Below, piece after piece: positions 38,017-46,782 of a DNA stretch of 64,000 nt; position 1 is the stretch's first letter, and each line of letters opens with the position of its first letter. A program made the position numbers and the translations under genes. Origin of the DNA: Paraburkholderia nodosa DSM 21604 (GTDB lineage Bacteria > Pseudomonadota > Gammaproteobacteria > Burkholderiales > Burkholderiaceae); the NCBI RefSeq assembly GCF_000519185.1, contig NZ_JAFA01000015.1, positions 82,166-146,165 of the forward strand, read 5' to 3'. The notes under the pieces are model-generated. The model saw nothing but the letters and a program-made list of their open reading frames with translations, was not told where the DNA came from and made no database searches.

Positions 38017-40065
38017 CTACACGGCCGCCACGATGGCCTCGATCAGCCCGTTCAGCGCAACGCGCCACGCTTCGCTGTTCGGGCCTTCGGTCAGCAGCGC
38101 GCCGACCACCTCCCGATGCAGCGCATCGCGTTGTACGCCCGCAGGAAGAATGTCGCCGAAGCCCGCCAGCGACTGCGCGAGCGGCGCGCTGCCGCCCTCG
38201 CCTTCTTCGCGCGTGAAGACGCGCAACAGGTCTCGCGCCGCTTCGGGCACCGCCGCGATCATGAGCATGCGCTCCTCCCAGATCACGAAGCGGGCGAGCC
38301 GCGCCAGCAGGCTCTCCGTTCCGGCGCCGCCTTCGACGTTCGCGGTCGCGGCAAAGGCCGGCGTCGTCTCGAGCCATTCGATGAGGCGCGCGCCCTCCAT
38401 CGGCCTCGCGATGCCATAGCCCTGCGCGCCGTCCACGCCGAGAATAGCGAGCGCGCGGAGGAGGTCGAGCGTGTCGACGCCTTCGGCAAGCACGAGCCTG
38501 CCCAGCGAATGGCCGAGACGCGTCAACTGGTAGATCACGCGCAGCGTGTTGAGCGCGCCGCCGCCGCTCACCTTGACCATCTCGCGGTCGAGCTTGATCC
38601 AGTCGAATGGCAACTCACGCAGGCGCGTGAGGCCGCTATGCCCGGCACCGAGATCGTCTTGCGCGAACAGCACGCCTAGCTCACGGAACTTCGCGAGAAT
38701 GGCGCGCTGCCCCTGGCTCAGCGACAGTGCTTCGTTCTCCAGAACTTCCAGCGTGAGCCGCGCAGCCGGGCAACGGTGCGCGGCCAGCGCGGTGCGGGTG
38801 GCTTCGAAATAGCGGATGTCGTTGAGTGCCGCCGGCGGCAGGTTGATCGAGACATCGAGGTCGCGGCCCTGGGCGTACCAGCGTTCGCGGTCGGCGAGCG
38901 CCTGGTCGATGCCGCGCGCGAAGAGCGCGAGCAGATCGTCGGAGGCGAGCGCGGAGAGGAACACGTCGGGCACGAGCAGGCGCTCGCCGTCGCGCAGGCG
39001 CGCCAGCGCTTCGACCTTGGTCGCCTTGCCCGTTGCGAGGCTGAGCAGCGGCTGATAGTGCATTTCCAGCGCGCCGGTGCGCACGAGCGCCGCCCAATGC
39101 TGGCGCACGCTCACCGGCACCGCGGCGCGCAGGCCGTCGTTGGCGGGGATGCGCATTGCGGCGCAGCCCAGCAGCGTTTGCAGCAAATCGACGAAGGCCA
39201 CCTGATGGGGCCCGACGAAGCCGCCCGGAAACGCGCTGTACAAACTCAGCACGGCGAGCGGCGGCTGCCCGGGCGCGGCCAGCGGAATCGCCACCGAAGA
39301 GCGCACGCCTTCGCGCGCCGCGAGATCGCGCCACGGCGCGACAAGCGGATCGGTCTGATAGTTGACCACGCGCTCGGGCTTGCCGCTGCGCCACGCGCGC
39401 CCAATGGCCCCCTGCCCTTGCAGATGATCGGCGCGCACGCTGATTTCCTGATCGTGCCCGGCGAGCACGTTGAGCATGCCGCCTTCCGTCCTGCCGCCCG
39501 CGCCGGCCTCGAAGTGAAAAATGCCCGCTTCGTCGGGACGGCCGATGGCGCAGGCGCTCACTTCGTCGTGCGCCGCCAGTGCGGCGATCACCTGGTCGAT
39601 GAAATTCGTGTAGCTGCCCGCTTCCCACACAAGACGCGTGATGCGCAACAGCGCCTCCTGCTGCGAGTCCTGGACGGCCTGATACGCCTTGAGTTGCCAC
39701 GCGAGGTCGGTGGTCAGGCGGCGCGCGTAGAGCGAGAGCTGCTGCGTGCTCACGGTGCGGCCAACGTCCGCGTAGATCAGCTCCTGAAGAATGCCGCGGC
39801 TGCGCACGAGTTCTTCCTTGTCGAGCCCGACGATGGCATGAATGCGGCCAATGCGCAGCGCCATGTCCTCGTGCTCGCGCGCGGTCAGGCCGAGACTGGC
39901 GAGAGCAAGAAGATTCTGGATCTGCCGCGCCTTGAGGTGCGCGAGTTCCGTAGCCGAAAGCATTTCGAGGATGCGGCGGGATTTGGGCAGGCGGCCCAGC
40001 TCCTCGTAGAAGCGGTTCACCACGTGGGCCGCGTGCTCGTGCAGCGCGCCAATCAGCGTTTTCAT
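38017..40065 (-). CDS. Globin-sensor/GAF/EAL cyclic-di-GMP phosphodiesterase
   Basis: A 682-residue three-part signalling protein. Residues about 5-135 resemble a globin-coupled-sensor domain with the proximal-His pattern RIGRIHAIVGL (His76). Residues about 150-315 look like a GAF domain (SACAIGRPDEAGIFHF ... RSSVAIPLAAPGQPPLAVLSLYS). Residues about 340-560 are an EAL domain with VEALARL, SINLPPAAL, LEVLENEAL, DDLGAGHSGL, IKLDREM and VLAEGVDT, so the main metal and substrate acidic residues are present. About 100 residues of unclear type follow. It would degrade cyclic-di-GMP in response to O2, NO or redox if heme is bound, and probably acts in the cytosol as no membrane segment is seen. No diguanylate cyclase gene is adjacent. 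Confidence 0.85.
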   Translation of the reverse strand: MKTLIGALHEHAAHVVNRFYEELGRLPKSRRILEMLSATELAHLKARQIQNLLALASLGLTAREHEDMALRIGRIHAIVGLDKEELVRSRGILQELIYADVGRTVSTQQLSLYARRLTTDLAWQLKAYQAVQDSQQEALLRITRLVWEAGSYTNFIDQVIAALAAHDEVSACAIGRPDEAGIFHFEAGAGGRTEGGMLNVLAGHDQEISVRADHLQGQGAIGRAWRSGKPERVVNYQTDPLVAPWRDLAAREGVRSSVAIPLAAPGQPPLAVLSLYSAFPGGFVGPHQVAFVDLLQTLLGCAAMRIPANDGLRAAVPVSVRQHWAALVRTGALEMHYQPLLSLATGKATKVEALARLRDGERLLVPDVFLSALASDDLLALFARGIDQALADRERWYAQGRDLDVSINLPPAALNDIRYFEATRTALAAHRCPAARLTLEVLENEALSLSQGQRAILAKFRELGVLFAQDDLGAGHSGLTRLRELPFDWIKLDREMVKVSGGGALNTLRVIYQLTRLGHSLGRLVLAEGVDTLDLLRALAILGVDGAQGYGIARPMEGARLIEWLETTPAFAATANVEGGAGTESLLARLARFVIWEERMLMIAAVPEAARDLLRVFTREEGEGGSAPLAQSLAGFGDILPAGVQRDALHREVVGALLTEGPNSEAWRVALNGLIEAIVAAV

Positions 40066-40285
40066 TTTTGAGCCTTCGATATCACCGCCCTGGCGTCACG
40101 GCCCAGATCTGCAAATTGGGCAAGGTGTCGCGCCAGGTTCATGGCCGTTGTGGTCATTAGCGGCCGCTCGAACAGCGATTGTGGCTCGCACAGAAGGGAT
40201 GATACGTCATGCGCTGCCGGCGTCCGCGCGCGGTGGCATACACAGGGCGGCGCATGTGGCCGCTAAAAGCCCGCAACGCACGCCT

Positions 40286-41218
40286 TCAAAGCGGCGTGAG
40301 CAGCGCCTCGCCCGCGAAGTGCCGCGCCGCGTTTTCGGCGAAGTGGCGCACCGTGGCGGTGCGCACGTCGGGCGACGTCCCGGCCACGTGCGGCGTGAGT
40401 ACGATGTTGTCTAACCCGATGAGCGCAGCGGGCGACTGCGGCTCGCCCTCGTAGACATCGAGCCCCGCGCCGCCCAGCGTCCCCGCCTTCAGCGCGAGTG
40501 CAAGCGCGGCCGTATCGACCACGCTGCCGCGCGACACATTGACGAGAAAGCCCTGCGGGCCCAGTGCATCGATCACGGCGCGGTCGATCAGATGCTTCGT
40601 TTGCGTGCCACCCGGCGTCGCGATCACGAGAAAGTCGCTCCACTGCGCGAGCGCCATCACGCTCTCGAAGTAGCGCGCCTGAGCGCCTTCGCGCGGCGTG
40701 CGGTTGTGATAGCCGAGTTCCATGCCGAAGCCCGCCGCCCGCCGGGCGACCTTCTCGCCGATATGCCCGTAGCCGACAATGCCGATCCGCCGCCCCGTGA
40801 CCGTGGGGCGCATGGGCAGCGCGTCGCGCCAGACACCGGTGCGGCAGGCGGCGTCGAATTGCGGCACGGCGCGCACGGCCGCGAGCAGCAGCGCGAGCGC
40901 GTGGTCGGCCACGCAGTCGGCATTGACGCCCGCGCCATTGCACAGCGCGATGCCACGCTCGCGTGCGTGGTCGAGCGCGATATTCTCGTAGCCAGCGCCA
41001 AGCGCGCCCGCCAGTTCGAGCGCGGGCATGCGGTCGATTTCGTCGGCGGTGAGGCCTGTCGTGCCGTTGGTGAGCACCACGCGCACGTCCTTGCCGCGTT
41101 CTGTGACCGCTTTGGTGCGCGCATCGGCATCGGGCGCATAGATCACGTCGAATTGTTCGCCAAACCCGGCGAGGTCTTCATCGGCAAGCAGTATCAGGAC
41201 CAGCAGGCATGGCTTCAT
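40286..41218 (-). CDS. D-isomer-specific 2-hydroxyacid dehydrogenase
   Basis: A 310-residue NAD(P)-dependent enzyme. The Rossmann motif is GRRIGIVGYGHIGEKVARRAAGFG (about residues 142-165). Catalytic Arg (VNVSRGSVVD), Glu (DVYEGEP) and His (TPHVAGTS) are all present. The family reduces 2-keto acids such as glyoxylate, hydroxypyruvate or phenylpyruvate; the substrate is not predictable. It starts at ATG 41218 just downstream, in the same direction, of the AraC-type gene (68 bases), so the two may share a transcript. The protein is soluble and cytoplasmic. Confidence 0.92.
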   Translation of the reverse strand: MKPCLLVLILLADEDLAGFGEQFDVIYAPDADARTKAVTERGKDVRVVLTNGTTGLTADEIDRMPALELAGALGAGYENIALDHARERGIALCNGAGVNADCVADHALALLLAAVRAVPQFDAACRTGVWRDALPMRPTVTGRRIGIVGYGHIGEKVARRAAGFGMELGYHNRTPREGAQARYFESVMALAQWSDFLVIATPGGTQTKHLIDRAVIDALGPQGFLVNVSRGSVVDTAALALALKAGTLGGAGLDVYEGEPQSPAALIGLDNIVLTPHVAGTSPDVRTATVRHFAENAARHFAGEALLTPL

Positions 41219-41285
41219 CGTCGTGTCACCCTTCCGTCATTGTTTCGATGTACGAATCGAATGCCGCGGCGCCCGCGCGCGGACT

Positions 41286-42266
41286 TCACACGGCCGTCAC
41301 ATAGCGCGGCGGCAACACCTCGACGCGGGGCGCAGCCGCGGCGGCTGCGGCGTCGCGCGCCCGGCGCATCTGGTCGGCCGGGCTCATGCCGAAGAGGCGC
41401 TTGAATTCGCGGCTGAACTGCGACGCGCTTTCATAGCCCACGCGCGTGGCCGCTGCGCTCACGGTCAGGCCGTCGTGCGTGATCAGGAGGCGCGCATGAT
41501 GCAGGCGCGTGGTCTTCACGTACTGCATGGGCGACGTCGAAGTGACGGCCTTGAAGTGCGCGTGAAAGACGGCAAGGCTCATGCCCGCCTCGGAGGCGAG
41601 CGTCTCGACGTCGAGGTCGCCACGGTAGTCGGTGTGAATGCGCCGCAGCGCCTTCGCGATACGCCCGAAGTGGTGCTGATGCGTGAGCGCCGCGCGAATC
41701 GCGTCGCCCTGCTCGCCCATGAGCACGCGGTAGCAGATTTCGCGCACGATCGATGGGCCGAGAATGCGCGCCTCGTACGGCTGCCCGAGCGCTTCGAGCA
41801 AGCGCAGCACGGCGTTCGACAGCGTGGCGTCGAGCGGCGTGGCGTAGATGCCCGAGGGTTCCGACACGGCGCGGCGCGGGTCGTCGAGCGCCATGAGCAG
41901 TTCGGCGACGGTCGTGAGATCGACGCGGATCGAGATGGCGAGAATCGGCTTCTCGGGGCTCGCCTCGGTCTCGCACTCGAACGGCATCGGCACCGAGAGG
42001 ACCAGGTATTGCTGGGCGTCGTAGATGAACACCTGGTCGCCGAGAAAGCCGCGCTTGCGCCCCTGGCAGACGATGAAAATGCTCGGTTCGTACATGACCG
42101 GCTGGCGCGGATGACTTTCGCTGCCGCGGTAGAGCCGCACGCCTTCGACCGCCGTGGCGTGCACGCCGTCGCGCTGCGTGATTTGCATGAGCAGGTCGAC
42201 CGTGCGCGCCTGCGTGGCGGCCGCCGGCGCGATGGCCGCCGCGGCGAGGGTTTTGACGTAGCCCAT
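41286..42266 (-). CDS. AraC-family regulator divergent from an aldehyde reductase
   Basis: A 326-residue protein of the AraC_N type (as in E. coli YqhC). The N-terminal half is a cupin-like sensor (about 40-190: MYEPSIFIVCQGRKRGFLGDQVFIYDAQQYLVLSVPMPF). The C-terminal half has the two AraC helix-turn-helices (LASEAGMSLAVFHAHFKAVT and VGYESASQFSREFKRLFG, ending near residue 300). It is divergent from the Zn-alcohol dehydrogenase gene, which matches the YqhC/aldehyde-reductase arrangement used for reactive aldehyde defence. The start is ATG at 42266. Regulation of the neighbour is inferred. Confidence 0.9.
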   Translation of the reverse strand: MGYVKTLAAAAIAPAAATQARTVDLLMQITQRDGVHATAVEGVRLYRGSESHPRQPVMYEPSIFIVCQGRKRGFLGDQVFIYDAQQYLVLSVPMPFECETEASPEKPILAISIRVDLTTVAELLMALDDPRRAVSEPSGIYATPLDATLSNAVLRLLEALGQPYEARILGPSIVREICYRVLMGEQGDAIRAALTHQHHFGRIAKALRRIHTDYRGDLDVETLASEAGMSLAVFHAHFKAVTSTSPMQYVKTTRLHHARLLITHDGLTVSAAATRVGYESASQFSREFKRLFGMSPADQMRRARDAAAAAAAPRVEVLPPRYVTAV

Positions 42267-42455
42267 ATCGGTTGTGCCCCAAAAGATGAAGTCAGGCAGA
42301 GAAACAGGCTTGCCAATCTATCACCGAACCTGCGGATGCGCTGCGCGCCAGGAGAATCAGGCAAGTCTTCGATAGCTTCAGGTATTCCCTGGGTGGGCCC
42401 CGATCCCTACGATGGGAACCCTGCCGCAACACCCATGCACCATAGGAGCCAACAC

Positions 42456-43508
42456 ATGTACCCAACCTACGGATACGCCGCCCGCGACGCCGCCTCGCCG
42501 CTCGCCCCGTTCGAATTCCAGCGCCGCGACCTGCGGGAACTCGACGTCCGTATCGACGTGCTGTTCTGCGGCGTGTGCCACTCCGACCTGCACCAGGCGC
42601 GCGACGAATGGCGCAACACGATTTTCCCGGTCGTGCCGGGCCACGAGATCGTCGGCCGCGTGGCCGAAGTCGGCAAGGGCGTCACGCAGTACAAGGTGGG
42701 CCAACTGGTCGGCGTGGGCTGTCTCGTCGACTCGTGCCGCACCTGCCCGAGCTGCGCCGAAGGCCTCGAACAGTATTGCGAGAACGGCTGGGTCGGCACC
42801 TACAACGGCGCCGACCGCGTGAGCGGCGACATCACCTACGGCGGCTACTCGACGCAGCTGGTGGTGGACGAAGCGTTCGTGCTGCGCGTGCCCGAGAACC
42901 TCGATGCCGCCGCGGCGGCGCCGCTCCTGTGCGCGGGCATCACCACGTATTCGCCGCTGCGCACGTGGGGCGCGGGCCCCGGCAAGAAGGTCGGCATCGT
43001 GGGTCTCGGCGGCCTCGGCCACATGGGCGTGAAGCTCGCCCATGCGATGGGCGCGCATGTGGTGCTGTTCACCACGTCGCCCTCGAAGATCGAAGACGGC
43101 AAGCGCCTGGGCGCGGACGAAGTGGTGATCTCGAAAGACCCGGAGCAGATGAAGGCGCACGCCAACAGCTTCGACCTGATCGTGAACACCGTGGCCGCGC
43201 AGCACGACCTCAACCCGTTCATCGAACTGCTGCGCCGTGACGGCACGATGACGCTGGTGGGCGCGCCCGAGCACGATCACCCGTCGCCGCAAGTGTTCAA
43301 CCTGATCATGAAGCGCCGCCGTCTGGCGGGCTCGCTGATCGGCGGCATTGCAGAAACCCAGGAAATGCTGGACTTCTGCGGCAAGCATGGCATTACGTCG
43401 GATATCGAAATGATCAAGATGCAGGACATCAACAACGCCTATGAGCGCATGCTCAAGAGCGATGTAAAGTACCGCTTCGTAATCGACCTCGATTCGCTGC
43501 GCAAGTAA
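42456..43508 (+). CDS. Zinc-dependent aldehyde/alcohol dehydrogenase (YahK-like)
   Basis: A 350-residue medium-chain dehydrogenase of the cinnamyl-alcohol/YahK group. The catalytic zinc ligands are Cys41 (GVCHSD) and the GHE motif (His63, Glu64); the structural zinc Cys are 94, 97, 100 and 108. The coenzyme fold VGIVGLGGLGHMGVKLAHAMGAHV is followed by FTTSPSK, which suggests NADP preference. It most likely reduces a broad range of aldehydes. The start is ATG at 42456 with AGGAGCC upstream, within a 190-base gap from the divergent AraC gene. Hairpins follow at 43566-43627. Confidence 0.92.
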   Translation: MYPTYGYAARDAASPLAPFEFQRRDLRELDVRIDVLFCGVCHSDLHQARDEWRNTIFPVVPGHEIVGRVAEVGKGVTQYKVGQLVGVGCLVDSCRTCPSCAEGLEQYCENGWVGTYNGADRVSGDITYGGYSTQLVVDEAFVLRVPENLDAAAAAPLLCAGITTYSPLRTWGAGPGKKVGIVGLGGLGHMGVKLAHAMGAHVVLFTTSPSKIEDGKRLGADEVVISKDPEQMKAHANSFDLIVNTVAAQHDLNPFIELLRRDGTMTLVGAPEHDHPSPQVFNLIMKRRRLAGSLIGGIAETQEMLDFCGKHGITSDIEMIKMQDINNAYERMLKSDVKYRFVIDLDSLRK

Positions 43509-43808
43509 CGCGCACGCCGCGCAGGCAACCAGCGCCGCGCATCCAGACGTAACACCCTGCCCCGCCGGGCCATCCGTTCCGGATGGCCCGCCAGCCCTTC
43601 CCCTTCGAGGCCTCCTTTTTTGGCCTCCCGTAGTCGAGCCGGCGCCCGCGTGCGCCGCCGTCTAAACGCCATCGCTGTTTAACCGCTGAGCGTCGCTTTC
43701 CGCGAGACGCCGGCACCGCGAAGCGCATTCGTCGCTACGCGGCTCGCCCTTTTTCTGCAGCAGCGCGGATTTCGTTCAAGCCTCAAGCCCATTGTCAGGA
43801 GCTAGCCC
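43509..43808. terminator. Intergenic hairpins between the dehydrogenase and LysR genes
   Basis: A 300-base gap. It holds an 11-base perfect stem (43566-43576 with 43580-43590) and a second hairpin (GAGGCC at 43607-43612 with GGCCTC at 43622-43627) whose loop is T-rich. These probably end the dehydrogenase transcript. Nothing else recognisable is present; the LysR promoter should lie in the last 150 bases. Confidence 0.55.
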
Positions 43809-44771
43809 GTGATCGACCGCATCCAGGCGATGCGCACATTCGTGCGCATCGTCGACACCAATAGTTTCACCAAAGCCGCGCAGTCACTCGATATGCCGCG
43901 CGCCAGCGCCACTACGGTGATGCAAAACCTCGAATCGCTGCTCGGCACGCAATTGCTCGTGCGCACGACGCGGCGCCTTTCGCTCACGCCCGAAGGCGCC
44001 GCGTACTACGAGCGCGCCTCGCAGATTCTCGCCGACATCGACGATGCCGAAGCGAGCGTGCGCCAGTCGCCCGGCGCGATCGGCGGCCGGCTGCGCGTGG
44101 AGATGCCGGGCCTCATTGCCAACGCGATCGTGCTGCCTGCGCTCGACGAATTCCACGCGCGCTATCCGCAGATCGACCTCGTGATCGGCGTGAGCCTGCG
44201 CAACGTCGATCTCGTCGGCGAGGGCGTGGATTGCAGCATCCAGCTCGGCGAGCTGCCCGACTCGGGACTCGCCGCGCGGCGCCTCGGCGTGCTGGAGCAC
44301 GTGACCTGCGCGAGCCCCGCGTACCTCGAGCGGCACGGCGCGCCGCAAACGCTCGACGATCTCGCGCAGCATCCGGTCGTCAACTTCCTTTCACCGCTCA
44401 CGGGCCGGCCGTTCGAGTTCGACTTCGAGGTGGACGGCAGTCCGACCAAGGTGAAGGTGGACGGGTTCGTGCATGTCTCCGACGAGTTCGCCTACCTCAC
44501 GTGCGGTCTGCAGGGCTATGGGCTGATCCAGCCGCCGCTGCTCGCGGCGCAGCCGTACCTCGACAGCGGTGCGCTGCAAGAGGTCCTGCCGCAATGGAAG
44601 CCGCTGCCCACGCCGGTATCGGTGGCGTTCGTAAAGTCGCGCCAGCTGTCGCCCCGCGTGCGCGTGTTCGTAGACTGGCTCGCGGAGCTGTTCGAGGACG
44701 CGGGCGCGGTCAATCGCGATCTTTCGCGGGTGCGGCAGTTGTTGGGGGGGCTGCAGCCGGCGCACGCCTGA
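43809..44771 (+). CDS. LysR-family transcriptional regulator
   Basis: A 320-residue regulator of the CrgA-like subgroup. The DNA-binding domain is at residues 1-60 (MIDRIQAMRTFVRIVDTNSF, AAQSLDMPRASATTVMQNLE). The effector domain follows from about residue 93 (GRLRVEMPGLIANAIVLPAL). The start is a GTG at 43809 with CAGGAG upstream. Its target is not obvious: it is in the same direction as the dehydrogenase and convergent with the C39-like gene, so an autoregulated or distant target is likely. The C-terminus ends LLGGLQPAHA. Confidence 0.9.
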   Translation: MIDRIQAMRTFVRIVDTNSFTKAAQSLDMPRASATTVMQNLESLLGTQLLVRTTRRLSLTPEGAAYYERASQILADIDDAEASVRQSPGAIGGRLRVEMPGLIANAIVLPALDEFHARYPQIDLVIGVSLRNVDLVGEGVDCSIQLGELPDSGLAARRLGVLEHVTCASPAYLERHGAPQTLDDLAQHPVVNFLSPLTGRPFEFDFEVDGSPTKVKVDGFVHVSDEFAYLTCGLQGYGLIQPPLLAAQPYLDSGALQEVLPQWKPLPTPVSVAFVKSRQLSPRVRVFVDWLAELFEDAGAVNRDLSRVRQLLGGLQPAHA

Positions 44772-44817
44772 GCGTTTGAGGTTTTTGTAGCAGGGTCCGT
44801 GCTTTCGTCTTTCTTTG

Positions 44818-44880
44818 TTTTCGCGTCGGTACGCGGGCGTTGCCCCGCACAGGGGCAACGCCCGCGTCCCGACGCGAACA
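44818..44880. repeat. Long hairpin, probably a dispersed repeat and terminator
   Basis: Two arms of 27 bases (44820-44846 and 44852-44878) pair with a single mismatch around a five-base loop GCACA. It sits between two convergent genes, so it can end both transcripts. Spurious short proteins encoded by similar hairpins (RVGTRALPLCGA type) recur, from memory, in Paraburkholderia annotations, which suggests a dispersed REP-like family; this was not searched. Confidence 0.6.
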
Positions 44881-44922
44881 CAAGTAAACGCGCAAAGCGC
44901 CAAAAACACAGCGTCCCGCACG

Positions 44923-45768
44923 CTAAAAGCGCGGCCGCCTAAGCGCCATACCCCGCCGGGCATGAAACCGCGCAACCGTCTCATAAGGCAACCAGGCATC
45001 AGCCTGATACGGCGCGATGCCCGACGGATTGTGAAACCAGACGCCGCCATCGCCGCGTCCGTGCAGCAGGATCAGGTGGCCGCCCTGGCCGGGATGCATC
45101 CGCTCGGGGTAGCGGATCTCGGGGCTCACGGAGACGATGGCGAGCGTTTCGGCATCGATGCGCGCGGCGCTCGCCGCGATGCCCTCGTCGGTCATCACCT
45201 CCACGCGCACGCCGAACGCGGCTTCCACCCATCCGGCGAACGGGCGATAGATCAACCCGTCCACGCCGCCATCTTCGCGCACGCGATAGACGCCGTGCCG
45301 CAACGCCTCTTCGAGCATCTGCGCGCGCGGCGCATGCGCGACGCCCCAATAGTCGAGCGCCGATTCGAGGCAGGTCAGGCCGCACAGGCGCTTGGCCCAG
45401 AAGCGGTAGACGTCGGCCTCGGTGAAGCCGCTCGCCCGCCAGTGCGGGTCCTCGCACGGATCGGCGCCGCACTCGACGATGGGCGCCACCCAGTCGGCAC
45501 TGCCCCACTGGCTGTAATACGGCACGCCTTCATGCCGCCATGTCCCGCCGTTGCGCACGTCGTCCAAACGATACCCCTCGCCGCAGTAAGGTTGATCTTC
45601 CGCGCGCGAGCGCACGGCGTTCAAAATCGTGCATCTTCGCAGCCACGTGCCTTCCCCGCAATGCCGCGAATATCGCAAGCCTGGTGTAAACGAAGCCGAA
45701 TATACGCTTACATTCTCGTTATTCGGCGCCGCATTACATTTCGCTAAAATAGCGCCGTCGTTTGGCAT
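44923..45768 (-). CDS. C39-like papain-fold peptidase domain protein
   Basis: A frame of 281 residues. The domain starts at about residue 80 (EGVPYYSQWGSADW), with the catalytic Cys motif RLCGLTCLESALDYW near 130 and the His motif GQGGHLILLHGRGDGGVWFHNPSG near 245. This is the Peptidase_C39_2 pattern. The first 50 or so residues look unlike the rest and lie in AT-rich promoter-like DNA, so the real start may be the GTG at 45615. No signal peptide is visible. The substrate is unknown; possible roles include peptide cleavage or release. It is divergent from a BetR-REC regulator. Confidence 0.7.
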   Translation of the reverse strand: MPNDGAILAKCNAAPNNENVSVYSASFTPGLRYSRHCGEGTWLRRCTILNAVRSRAEDQPYCGEGYRLDDVRNGGTWRHEGVPYYSQWGSADWVAPIVECGADPCEDPHWRASGFTEADVYRFWAKRLCGLTCLESALDYWGVAHAPRAQMLEEALRHGVYRVREDGGVDGLIYRPFAGWVEAAFGVRVEVMTDEGIAASAARIDAETLAIVSVSPEIRYPERMHPGQGGHLILLHGRGDGGVWFHNPSGIAPYQADAWLPYETVARFHARRGMALRRPRF

Positions 45769-45890
45769 TTTATGCGTTTAGAATATCGTGCTCCCGTGTG
45801 CGGCCCGCGCGAGGTCCGGTCAGACCGGCCTCACGGCGCCACGGCATGATCAATCAGAAACTGAATCCACGAATCCCTCCTTTGAGCAGT

Positions 45891-46745
45891 ATGTCGAACG
45901 TTGCATACACAACCGACTCGGCCTCGGTGGCGGAGCGCGTACGCGAGCTGATGAGCCGTCACGGCATCGGCAAGCGTCAGCAAACGACCGAGCTGTGCCG
46001 GATTCTTGACCTGAGCTTTTCACAGGGGCACCGCAAGCTGCGCGGCAACAGCCCGTGGACGCTCGCGCAGATCAAGAAAGTGGCCGAAGCGTTCGGCGAA
46101 CCGGCGGGCCAGTTGTTCGGCGCGCAGTTGCTCGACCCCGGCATGGTCGGGGCGAGCGCTCAGGAGGCGATGCTCTGCGTCAGCGCCGCCGAGCTGCCCT
46201 GCACCGCGTGGATCGGCGCACCGGTCGAGGCGGGCAGCCGCCCCGACTTCGTCGCCTACGAAAAGCAGGGCCAGTGGCGCGTGGTGCGCCCGGACGGCGC
46301 GCTCTACCAGAACGCGCGCGAAGTCCACAAGATCGAGATCTACCCGCGCCGCGCCGAGTCCGACAAGCCGCTCATCGCCGTCGTGGACGACGACCGCTCC
46401 TCCGCCGACAACCTGCGCGACTACCTCGAGCACAGCGGCTACACGGCGCTCGCGCTCTACGGCCTCGCGGCATTCAACGAAGCGCTCGAAAACAACGTGT
46501 TCGACGGCGTGGTGATCGACTGGCTGTTCGGCAGCCAGACCGCCGCCGAGGCGATCCGCAGCGTGCGCGCCTCCGAGAACCCCGATGCGCCCATCTTCGT
46601 GCTCACCGGGGAACTGCTGACCGGCAAGGCCAGCGAGTCGGAGATCAGCCAGGTGGTGCGCCACTACAACGTGGCCTGCTACGAAAAGCCGGCGCGCATG
46701 GCGATTCTCGTCGCCGACCTTTCGAAGCGGCTCAATCGCGGCTAA
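45891..46745 (+). CDS. BetR-type helix-turn-helix plus receiver-domain regulator
   Basis: A 284-residue protein. The N-terminal BetR-like helix-turn-helix spans about residues 10-75 (VAERVRELMSRHGIGKRQQTTELCRILDLSFSQ and KLRGNSPWTLAQIKKVAEAFGEP). The C-terminal receiver spans about 165-284 (IAVVDDDRSSADNLRDYLEHSG, acceptor Asp in VVIDWL, Lys in CYEKPAR). The domain order is reversed from most response regulators. The start is ATG at 45891; an in-frame ATG at 45846 is also possible. It converges on the hybrid kinase gene with only 37 bases between, so the two are a likely signalling pair. DNA target unknown. Confidence 0.85.
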   Translation: MSNVAYTTDSASVAERVRELMSRHGIGKRQQTTELCRILDLSFSQGHRKLRGNSPWTLAQIKKVAEAFGEPAGQLFGAQLLDPGMVGASAQEAMLCVSAAELPCTAWIGAPVEAGSRPDFVAYEKQGQWRVVRPDGALYQNAREVHKIEIYPRRAESDKPLIAVVDDDRSSADNLRDYLEHSGYTALALYGLAAFNEALENNVFDGVVIDWLFGSQTAAEAIRSVRASENPDAPIFVLTGELLTGKASESEISQVVRHYNVACYEKPARMAILVADLSKRLNRG

Positions 46746-46782
46746 CGCTGCGCATTGCCCTCTCTGCCCACTCCCACGCCTT

